From contig BIMP01000001.1 of assembly GCA_007996965.1 (NCBI GenBank), positions 868,001 through 932,000 of the forward strand: 64,000 nt of DNA. Direction: 5' to 3'. The stretch comes from a cyanobiont of Ornithocercus magnificus (GTDB lineage Bacteria; Cyanobacteriota; Cyanobacteriia; PCC-6307; Cyanobiaceae). Below the pieces are notes generated by a model. It was given only the letters and a program-made list of their open reading frames with translations, had not been told where the DNA came from and made no database searches. Every line of letters starts with the position of its first letter. Positions within the stretch are counted from its first letter, which is position 1. Made by a program: the position numbers and the translations under genes. This document shows, piece by piece, positions 57,611-64,000 of this stretch.

Positions 57611-59676
57611 TACGAAACCGAACGTTTTCTCTAACAGTCTTTCTAGTTTGGTTTCTCAGCACAATAGCTGACCGACTTTGGTGGAGTAGCTGTAAGGGAG
57701 TTCCAGCTTGGGATCAAGCTGACTACCTCAATAGTGCACTAGATCATGGCCGCGCACTAGGGATTATGCCTGGTAATGCTTGGCAAGGCTGGCCTGCCCT
57801 ACTAGATCTTTCCCCAAAGATTCCCCCACTTGCCTCCTTGATTAATGGCTCAGTAATGGCAATGGCTGGAGACACTCCTGCGCAAGCTGCATGGAGTCTT
57901 AGTCTTTGGAATGGAAGTCTAATAATTGTAATAGCAGCTTGGGGCTGTCGCCTCAGTGGAAAGAAACTTGCCCTTCTTTCTGTGCTATTTGTTTCTCTCG
58001 CTCCGGCTTTACTATTTTTGCGCACAAACTATGTTCTCGAGCTACCGTTAGCTGCTGGCGTTAGCCTAGCACTCTGGCGACTGGGATGCTGGGCTGATCC
58101 ACACACAGGCGGAGCTTGGAATCAAGTTCTAGTGTCTGCATTTGCAGTTTCTATAGCATTACTTATAAAGCAAAGTGCTGTCTTGATACTGCTTGTGCCG
58201 TGTTTATTTGCTAGCTGGTGTAGGTGGCACCATAGTCGCGGACGCCTACAAGTTTTGGTAGGAATAGGGATAATCTTAGCTTCCATGCTGCCTTGGCTGC
58301 AGCACAATTGGGTTACAGTTGTAGCTGGAACTAATCGTGCTGTAATTCAGTCGGCAGCTAAAGAGGGAGATCCCTCTCTGCTCTCACTTGATAGTTGGAC
58401 TTGGTATCTAAGGTTATTACCACGCCAATCCGGTCTTGTGCTGCTTGGCATTGGCTTCGTCGGACTTTTGCTAGTTTGGCAATGCTATACAAAACGAGTT
58501 AGCTGTAATGAAAAAGGTCCTGAAAATGTCTGGGGCTGGCGCTGGTTAGTTTTTTCCTTGATGAGTGGCTGGCTTCTGACTACTCTCAGCCCTAACAAAG
58601 ATCCTCGCTATATTACACCATTGCTGCCATCTCTTATCCTATTACTTGCTAGAGGCTGGCTAGAATTGGGCTTCTGGCTACAACATATCGGCCAATATAA
58701 GAAACGTCATCCAATGCTTGTCATACTTTTGGCAGCTGCGTTAATCACTACTCTGCTCTCAAGTTGGTCTGCTCAGCGGCGGCGATTGGTTCAGGAATGT
58801 CATAATGCTCCTTTAGCTAAGGTCGTTAAGATAGCTGGTGGTGCAAACCCAGACAATTTGCCAGGCACACTTATTGTAGTTCCTAGTACTCCTGACATGA
58901 ATCAACATAATGTCAGCTTTTATGGTCGTCGTGCTGGTGGACAATTGGTAGGTCGTCAGCTTGGGGGACAAGATACTGACGTTAAGCCAGTTCTTGACGG
59001 CGCTAATTGGGTTGTTTTAGCGGAGGGTAAGCAGGGATCAGTACGACTCCATCAGGTAAATCGGCTAAACACTGCTATTCAGACCAGCGGTACCTTCTTC
59101 AGAGTTGCTATTTTTCCGCGGTTAGGTAGATCTAGCTATTCTCTCTGGCGTCGGCGAAAAGAATATCGCTCCCATAATGATTTTGAGAGCTATTTTTTTG
59201 GTCTTGCCACAGGTTTAGCCCAAGGACCTACTCATCTCCCTGCAATCTTTGATGCAGTAGCTGTTGAGCACATGCTAGATGGCCATCGGCACTATCAGGT
59301 CTCAGTCAGAAACATGGCACAGCAGCGCCTGATAAATGACCCCACAGATTCTGAAGCCTATTGGAGCTTGGCACTGCTAGCCATCCTTGATAATCGTCCT
59401 GCAATGGCCTCTAACTATTTCCAAGTCCTGCAGCAATTACACCCAGATTCACCTTGGCCAGCGGCCTATGCAAGTGTCACTAGCCTCGCTGCTTGGGATC
59501 CGTGGCAGTCTCGGGCTATTGCCACTGCAGCATCAAGACAGTACCAAGAGCCTGTCTTGATTGCGCTTGCAGATATTAGTAGTGTTTTCTCTGGAGCTAT
59601 CTGGCGGCTGCCTGCTGCCTTGAGCTCATTGCCTAATGCTGTAAACATGTTGAAGTCTCACTTACAGGACGTGTAG
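57607..59676 (+). CDS. Membrane glycosyltransferase, PMT (GT39) type, with C-terminal extension
   Basis: The 689-residue protein has about ten hydrophobic helices and an acidic first loop (VPAWDQADYLNSAL) of the PMT/ArnT superfamily. Past the membrane part (about residue 390) is a long soluble C-terminal region with possible TPR-like helices (EAYWSLALLAILDNRPAMASNYF, core SLALLAILDNRPAMASNYF). Donor and acceptor are unknown. It starts at GTG within GTGA, coupled to the J-domain gene. Confidence 0.72.
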   Translation: MIRNRTFSLTVFLVWFLSTIADRLWWSSCKGVPAWDQADYLNSALDHGRALGIMPGNAWQGWPALLDLSPKIPPLASLINGSVMAMAGDTPAQAAWSLSLWNGSLIIVIAAWGCRLSGKKLALLSVLFVSLAPALLFLRTNYVLELPLAAGVSLALWRLGCWADPHTGGAWNQVLVSAFAVSIALLIKQSAVLILLVPCLFASWCRWHHSRGRLQVLVGIGIILASMLPWLQHNWVTVVAGTNRAVIQSAAKEGDPSLLSLDSWTWYLRLLPRQSGLVLLGIGFVGLLLVWQCYTKRVSCNEKGPENVWGWRWLVFSLMSGWLLTTLSPNKDPRYITPLLPSLILLLARGWLELGFWLQHIGQYKKRHPMLVILLAAALITTLLSSWSAQRRRLVQECHNAPLAKVVKIAGGANPDNLPGTLIVVPSTPDMNQHNVSFYGRRAGGQLVGRQLGGQDTDVKPVLDGANWVVLAEGKQGSVRLHQVNRLNTAIQTSGTFFRVAIFPRLGRSSYSLWRRRKEYRSHNDFESYFFGLATGLAQGPTHLPAIFDAVAVEHMLDGHRHYQVSVRNMAQQRLINDPTDSEAYWSLALLAILDNRPAMASNYFQVLQQLHPDSPWPAAYASVTSLAAWDPWQSRAIATAASRQYQEPVLIALADISSVFSGAIWRLPAALSSLPNAVNMLKSHLQDV

Positions 59677-59687
59677 GAAAGTGATTC

Positions 59688-59945
59688 CTAGGCTCGTTTT
59701 TCGGCGAAAGGCTCTAGATAGTCTAGGCAAAGCCACACATCTGGCACTGGTCTGTGCCAGCGGATTTGTCCGTAGTTACCTCTTAAAGCAAGAATCTCAC
59801 CTGGGCCTTTGAAGATATAATGTGTTGCTGTGATATCTCCTGTCCCAGCTTCAGAGTTGCGAGTCCAGGCTTCATAGCTGACCCTAACTAGCGTACCTTT
59901 CCGTAGCAAGGTGGTAGTAGTTTTGGTGGTAGCAGTGTCAGTCAT
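59688..59945 (-). CDS. ndhO: NDH-1 subunit O
   Basis: NdhO is a small peripheral subunit unique to oxygenic phototrophs. The 85-residue protein has a threonine-rich start, then LRKGTLVRVSYEAW, FKGPGEILALRGNYGQIRW and the highly typical RPVPDVWLCLDYLEPF. It is convergent with the membrane glycosyltransferase (11 bp between stops) and stands alone. Confidence 0.9.
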   Translation of the reverse strand: MTDTATTKTTTTLLRKGTLVRVSYEAWTRNSEAGTGDITATHYIFKGPGEILALRGNYGQIRWHRPVPDVWLCLDYLEPFAEKRA

Positions 59946-60160
59946 GGTTTTGTTGCAATGAAGTAATCTTACAAGATAGACTAGAGCTTAGTCATATGTC
60001 CTAACTAATGCTTACAGACTTAATTTGCTGATGGTGAGTAGTCTATTTTTACGATGCTTAATTATCTTAGCGGCTATTATAAGTAGATTATCCGAAGACA
60101 GTTCATAGTCAAACACTATGACTTCCTCCTAACCTCGGCATATTCTGCCATCTTAACTTA

Positions 60161-61069
60161 ATGCGTTTATTGCTTCTAGGTTGCACAGGCCTCATTGGGC
60201 GTGAGCTAGTACCTATGCTCAAGGCTGAGGGACACAAGTGCACAATTGTAAGTAGGCACTCCAGCAAAGCTGATCTCTGCCTAGATCTATCTAAACCTAC
60301 CACTTGGAGGAACGATGCACTACTGAGGGTACTTGACTCAACAGACGGTGTAATCAATCTCGTTGGCGAGCCAATTGCGGATCAACGCTGGAGTTCTGCC
60401 CATCTACAGCGGCTACGTGATAGCCGCCTCTTGACAACTCGCTGTCTAGTTAAAGCTATGAATTGCTGTAAACATCCCCCTCTAGTATTGATTAATGCCT
60501 CAGCGGTTGGTTTCTACGGGACTGACCCAGTACGCCAATTTGCTGAGAGCAGTCCAGCAGGCAATGACACGCTTGCTAGTCTCTGTTGTGATTGGGAGAT
60601 AGCAGCCCAAGAAAAACCAGACGCCACACGCTTGCTAGTGCTACGTATTGGTGTTGTCCTAGCACCTGATGGTGGGGCCCTTGGCAAGATGCTGCCAGTC
60701 TTCCGTGCTGGTTTCGGAGGCCCAGTCGGTGATGGCCGCCAGTGGATGAGCTGGATTTATCGAACCGATCTTTGCCGAATGATTAGCAATGCCCTATTAA
60801 ATCCTGACTGGGTTGGTGTAGTCAACGGGGTTGCACCTAAGCCTGTGAGTATGACTGATCTTGCTACTTCTCTAGGTCGTGTTCTCGGTCGTCCAAGTAT
60901 TTTGGCCGTACCAGGGCCGATATTAAGAATGCTTCTCGGTGAAGGAGCTAAGGTAGTGCTAGAAGGCCAGTATGTCATTTCTGATCGTCTCGAGTCTCTC
61001 GGCTTTACATTTTCCCATCCTGATCTAGCTAGTGCCCTCGCTGCTGCCACCAAACCCACAAACCACTAA
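60161..61069 (+). CDS. NAD-dependent epimerase, TIGR01777 (SulA-like) family
   Basis: The 302-residue protein is a short-chain-type Rossmann protein: MRLLLLGCTGLIGRELV, INLVGEPIADQRWS, the SAVGFYG motif with the catalytic-type Tyr, GGALGKMLPVFRAGFGGPVGDG, and MSWIYRTDL. This is the TIGR01777 family; cyanobacterial and plastid relatives are linked to cell or plastid division, but the enzyme activity is not known. Its last 41 bp overlap the convergent small membrane protein. Confidence 0.85.
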   Translation: MRLLLLGCTGLIGRELVPMLKAEGHKCTIVSRHSSKADLCLDLSKPTTWRNDALLRVLDSTDGVINLVGEPIADQRWSSAHLQRLRDSRLLTTRCLVKAMNCCKHPPLVLINASAVGFYGTDPVRQFAESSPAGNDTLASLCCDWEIAAQEKPDATRLLVLRIGVVLAPDGGALGKMLPVFRAGFGGPVGDGRQWMSWIYRTDLCRMISNALLNPDWVGVVNGVAPKPVSMTDLATSLGRVLGRPSILAVPGPILRMLLGEGAKVVLEGQYVISDRLESLGFTFSHPDLASALAAATKPTNH

Positions 61070-61277
61070 GCAAAGAAGACAAAATAAGCACGCTGATAGT
61101 TGGTACAAAGAGTGGGCTCCATAAGAGGCGAAATAATAACATTGGCTGTTCTATATGATAGGCTAGTGCCACAACTGCTACTGTAAACCAGATAGCACCT
61201 GTTATTACCACGAAAGCGTTGAATATAAGCGCTCGATCCAGCCAGCACTTCCAGGCTGGTTCTTCCAATAGTCCCAT
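61029..61277 (-). CDS. Small two-helix membrane protein
   Basis: The 82-residue protein has two strongly hydrophobic segments (about 17-38 and 47-73: ALIFNAFVVITGAIWFTVAV and PLFVPTISVLILSSLLSGLW) with a charged loop between. I do not recognise the family. Its codon pattern and placement, 17 bp downstream of the LpxB-related gene's stop, suggest a real gene at the end of that transcript, overlapping the epimerase gene by 41 bp. Confidence 0.6.
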   Translation of the reverse strand: MGLLEEPAWKCWLDRALIFNAFVVITGAIWFTVAVVALAYHIEQPMLLFRLLWSPLFVPTISVLILSSLLSGLWVWWQQRGH

Positions 61278-61294
61278 CCTACAAACTGTTCAAT

Positions 61295-62503
61295 TTAGTT
61301 AGTTCGTAGGAGCTGGTTGATAGCCCTAGCAATGCGGGAACTGCCGCCAGGTGGCCCAAGCCTTTGCACTGCTTCCTTGCGACAAGATTGTTGAAACTGC
61401 ACATCGAAAACTGAGCGCTCAAGTAAATCTAGCGCCAAGCGTGCTGTTGCTGCTAACAGTTTGGGAGAGCCAGCGTCTCCTACGGCACAAAACACACCAG
61501 GCCCTAGCAGTCGACGCTGAGCCTCAGCAAATTTACTGGTAAACTGTGGCCCAAGTCCTGGCAACTGCAGTACGGGCCTCCCTAAGCCAACCGCTTGCTC
61601 TGTGGCTGTGCCAGCCATGCTCAAAAGTAAGTCACTGCCCTGAAGTAGAGCAGCAAACTGACCGCGCCGCACATTTACCCTATGCCTCCCCCAGCATAGC
61701 TTATGAATAGCTTCTCCTGTATAGAAGCAGTCTTCAAGTCGCCATCCTCGTGCTGCACCCAGCTGACTCAAATCCTTATCTGTTAAGCTCGCCACAAGAG
61801 CTATATCTACGGCCAGTTTTCCGCTCGCTAGCAGTGACTCTGGCAAGTGCTCTACAACCCGCATTAGCAGTTCCAGGTTATTCTTCAGCTCAGGTTGACG
61901 GCTGCCTGGTAGCAGTCCCAACCGCCACTGTTGTGGTAGTGGCGGTTGGGACTGCCACACTGGGTCCATGAAAGGATTTCCTAGGAAGGTAACTGGACAA
62001 CTAAGCTGACCGGAAAGATCTTCTGCAGTGAGGGCATCACGGCTAAACACGGCTAGTACGTGGCGTGTTGTTAGGCAGTTTCTACAAGGCCATGGAAGCC
62101 TCAACCGCCCTTCATAGTAGCTAGAGTAAGCGACTAGGTAAACGGCTGTAGGGCGCCGGCATAACCATGCTGCTGTTACAGGAACTACGTCGCCAACAAC
62201 CACTACAAGGTCGTAATAGCTAGCATAGGACAACAAATATACGAGATTGCGCAATAGATAAAGTGCTTGCCCTTGCAAGATCTCGGTCAGCCTACCACGC
62301 CAACTAGTATATCCCAGTCCACCGGTGCTAAAAACCCGCGTGCCGTTCAACAACAGAGGAATACCTAAGTCAGTATACGGGCAGCCCTGCCCTACAAGGG
62401 GTAGGGCATCCACTCTGTGGCCAAATTGCAGTAGAGACCGCCCAAGCATTGCCCCGGACAGATCTTCACCATGCCCATTGCTGAGTATGAGGAGCCGAGA
62501 CAT
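61295..62503 (-). CDS. LpxB-related glycosyltransferase-like protein (TIGR03492)
   Basis: The 402-residue protein resembles lipid-A-disaccharide synthase in outline: LLILSNGHGEDLSGAMLGR at the start, VVVVGDVVPVTAAW in the middle, LGLLPGSRQPELKNNLELL, and a C-terminal LLSMAGTATEQAVGLGRPVLQLPG. Cyanobacteria with reduced lipid A keep this branch, whose substrate is not established. It follows the TPR gene after 6 bp and is followed by the small membrane protein. Confidence 0.82.
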   Translation of the reverse strand: MSRLLILSNGHGEDLSGAMLGRSLLQFGHRVDALPLVGQGCPYTDLGIPLLLNGTRVFSTGGLGYTSWRGRLTEILQGQALYLLRNLVYLLSYASYYDLVVVVGDVVPVTAAWLCRRPTAVYLVAYSSYYEGRLRLPWPCRNCLTTRHVLAVFSRDALTAEDLSGQLSCPVTFLGNPFMDPVWQSQPPLPQQWRLGLLPGSRQPELKNNLELLMRVVEHLPESLLASGKLAVDIALVASLTDKDLSQLGAARGWRLEDCFYTGEAIHKLCWGRHRVNVRRGQFAALLQGSDLLLSMAGTATEQAVGLGRPVLQLPGLGPQFTSKFAEAQRRLLGPGVFCAVGDAGSPKLLAATARLALDLLERSVFDVQFQQSCRKEAVQRLGPPGGSSRIARAINQLLRTN

Positions 62504-62509
62504 TGTCTT

Positions 62510-62929
62510 TTAGAGCTCTAACCAAGTCTTAATTTTCAGAAGGGCTGGCCAACCGGGACGCCGCTCCAGGCCATCACCAACTGATTCACGAAGTTCGTGA
62601 GCCATTTCAGGAGTTATGCTAACAACTCGTTGAACTATTCTGATCTGGTCACGCACACCGCTGGTACCAGTCTCTAGCATAGCCAGACTAAGATTTACAC
62701 GAGCTTGGAGATCCTGACCATTAAGCTTCACAGCCATCCGTGCTGACCGCAGTGCATTTTCTGGTTGATCACAAAGCAGCTGTAGCCAGGCAAAACAAGT
62801 CCATCCCGATGACTGGTGTGGATCTGCAGCTGTGATGGCGGCGAAGTCCTCGAGCAAGTCAGTAGCAGGGGTGCCAGCCAGATAACGAGCCACGGCTTGC
62901 TCAAGAGGACTTTTATTGCTGGGTTCCAT
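62510..62929 (-). CDS. TPR-like small protein
   Basis: From MEPSNKSPLEQAVARYLAG the 139-residue protein is all helical with tetratricopeptide-like spacing (SGWTCFAWLQLLCDQPENALRSARMAV in part, then LQARVNLSLAML). An upstream ATG at 62965 would add 12 residues. The function is unknown. It sits between the IscA-like carrier and the LpxB-related gene, all on the minus strand. Confidence 0.7.
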   Translation of the reverse strand: MEPSNKSPLEQAVARYLAGTPATDLLEDFAAITAADPHQSSGWTCFAWLQLLCDQPENALRSARMAVKLNGQDLQARVNLSLAMLETGTSGVRDQIRIVQRVVSITPEMAHELRESVGDGLERRPGWPALLKIKTWLEL

Positions 62930-62986
62930 AGTTTCTAGCGCACTACACTTGAATTTCCATTTCACATAATGCCTGTAATATCCTAC

Positions 62987-63379
62987 TCATACAGCAAAAG
63001 AACTGCCACAACCGCAAGTCTGGCTAGCGTTAGGATTGTTGAAGTTGAATCCGCCTCCGATCAGGGCAGTACTGAAATCAAGCTGCATGCCGTAGATGTA
63101 CAGAAGACTCTTAGGATCACAGATAACCTGGAACTGGCTGCCATCTGGGGAGATATAGTCATAGGCCTCATCATTGTCCTGAATATCCGAGACTGGTACA
63201 AAGTCCATTGTGTAACTCATACCACTGCAGCCCCCGGAACGGACCCCAACCCTCAGTACGCAATCTCCTCCTTGCTTGCGGCAAAGCTGTGAGAGCTGCT
63301 CCATAGCAGCGTCAGTAATTAGGATGCCTCGCCCATCCTTAGCGGCATGAGCGTCATTCAATGGTGTGCTGCTTACCAT
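62987..63379 (-). CDS. A-type Fe-S carrier (IscA/SufA/ErpA family)
   Basis: The 130-residue protein has the three conserved cysteines: Cys51 in RSGGCSGMSY, and Cys122 and Cys124 in SQTCGCGSSF. FNFNNPNASQ precedes the pair. A-type carriers deliver Fe-S clusters to apoproteins. About 17 extra residues precede the domain. It is divergent from crtQ with about 110 bp between starts. Confidence 0.93.
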   Translation of the reverse strand: MVSSTPLNDAHAAKDGRGILITDAAMEQLSQLCRKQGGDCVLRVGVRSGGCSGMSYTMDFVPVSDIQDNDEAYDYISPDGSQFQVICDPKSLLYIYGMQLDFSTALIGGGFNFNNPNASQTCGCGSSFAV

Positions 63380-63489
63380 GGCATTGCAAGGCTTTCCCCT
63401 AATGTATTAAGCGTTTCATCCGCTTGTCAGATAACAGCCTGCGACTGTCACTTCATAGAGTTACTGAAATAATTATCGATGGGCAGAAA

Positions 63490-64000
63490 GTGCGGATCGC
63501 GATTGTTGGTGCTGGCCTTGCTGGTCTCTCAGCTGCCATTGACCTGGTCGACGCGGGCCACAAAGTAGACCTTTACGAAGCTCGACCCTTCATAGGTGGC
63601 AAGGTTGGCAGCTGGGAAGACCAGGACGGAAATCACATAGAGATGGGGTTACATGTCTTCTTCTTCAACTACACCAATCTCTTCGCTCTAATGCACAAAG
63701 TGGGAGCAATTGAAAACTTGCTTCCCAAAGAGCATACACATCTCTTTGTTAATAGCGGTGCTGATCTAAGGTCTCTTGACTTTCGCTTTGCCCTAGGTGC
63801 TCCATTCAACGGTCTTAAAGCTTTCTTTACAACACCACAGCTCGATTGGATTGACAAACTCCGCAATGCCCTTGCTCTTGGCACTAGCCCAATTGTGCGT
63901 GGTCTTGTGGACTATGAAGGAGCTATGCGCACTATACGCACGCTAGATGCCATTAGCTTCCAACAGTGGTTCATCAGTCATGGCGGTAGTCCCAGGAGTA
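63490..64000 (+). CDS. crtQ: Zeta-carotene desaturase, N-terminal part
   Basis: The frame runs off the right edge; 170 codons are present. From GTG at 63490 the protein reads [20 protein letters not shown], an FAD-binding fold, then [20 protein letters not shown] and [13 protein letters not shown], diagnostic of plant-type zeta-carotene desaturase (Zds). It differs from crtP in this window by HVFFFNYTN against HIFFGAYPN. It converts zeta-carotene to lycopene. No ATG occurs near; GTG is the only good start. Confidence 0.93.
   Translation, partial: MRIAIVGAGLAGLSAAIDLVDAGHKVDLYEARPFIGGKVGSWEDQDGNHIEMGLHVFFFNYTNLFALMHKVGAIENLLPKEHTHLFVNSGADLRSLDFRFALGAPFNGLKAFFTTPQLDWIDKLRNALALGTSPIVRGLVDYEGAMRTIRTLDAISFQQWFISHGGSPRS

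Overview
The window is 64 kb of chromosome from a marine picocyanobacterium of the Synechococcus/Prochlorococcus/Cyanobium group. It carries photosynthesis, NDH-1, carotenoid and chlorophyll genes, the regulators RpaA, RpaB and RbcR, the plastid-type proteins Ycf3, Ycf29 and Ycf34, SLH-domain porins, and a D2 gene without a downstream psbC. By eye the base composition is close to half G+C. A single unlinked psbD favours Synechococcus-like over typical Prochlorococcus, because a second solitary psbD is common in the former; this is inference. Several gaps of 300-700 bp, a weakened tRNA and a porin that has lost its stop suggest mild genome relaxation, as in a reduced or host-associated lineage, but do not prove it.

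Layout. 1-9956: menaquinone/phylloquinone genes (menE end, DHNA-CoA thioesterase), ndhH, rsmH, a cysteine desulfurase, the Ycf29-type regulator, chlM, purE, cysC, trpB. 9990-20674: hrcA, a rhodanese, a DUF3352 protein, a SixA-type phosphatase, citrate synthase, the ndhA-I-G-E operon, nadK, a CYTH protein, a small LuxR-type regulator, metF. 20655-31630: a sugar nucleotidyltransferase, the NnrU/Z-ISO-like gene with ndhF and ndhD, rbcR, ndhM with a DUF3172 gene, then crtP and crtB. 31671-40625: a hydrolase, an RRM protein, cca, ycf34-tsaB, and the rpaB-plsX-fabH-fabD-plsC lipid cluster. 40671-48768: radA, ycf3, a copper ATPase, tmk, holB, rpaA, tRNA-Asn, an ABC ATPase, a UPF0367 protein. 48911-55900: psbD, a membrane glycosyltransferase, a gene-poor stretch, and two tandem SLH porins. 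55956-64000: cysK, a J-domain protein, a second membrane glycosyltransferase, ndhO, an epimerase, an LpxB-related protein, an IscA-like carrier, and the start of crtQ.

Together the genes serve photosynthetic and cyclic electron flow (nine NDH-1 subunits, D2, Ycf3), carotenoid synthesis (phytoene synthase, both desaturases, a candidate zeta-carotene isomerase), fatty-acid initiation, Fe-S and sulfur metabolism, and light or clock output control (RpaA, RpaB).

No phage, insertion sequence, CRISPR array or obviously foreign island is visible. The most unusual region is 51.6-55.9 kb. There two porins share a base-perfect 459-bp 5' module but have different barrels; the first has apparently lost its stop codon through one extra T and reads through its own terminator-like palindrome; and the second is followed by a 28-bp perfect stem.
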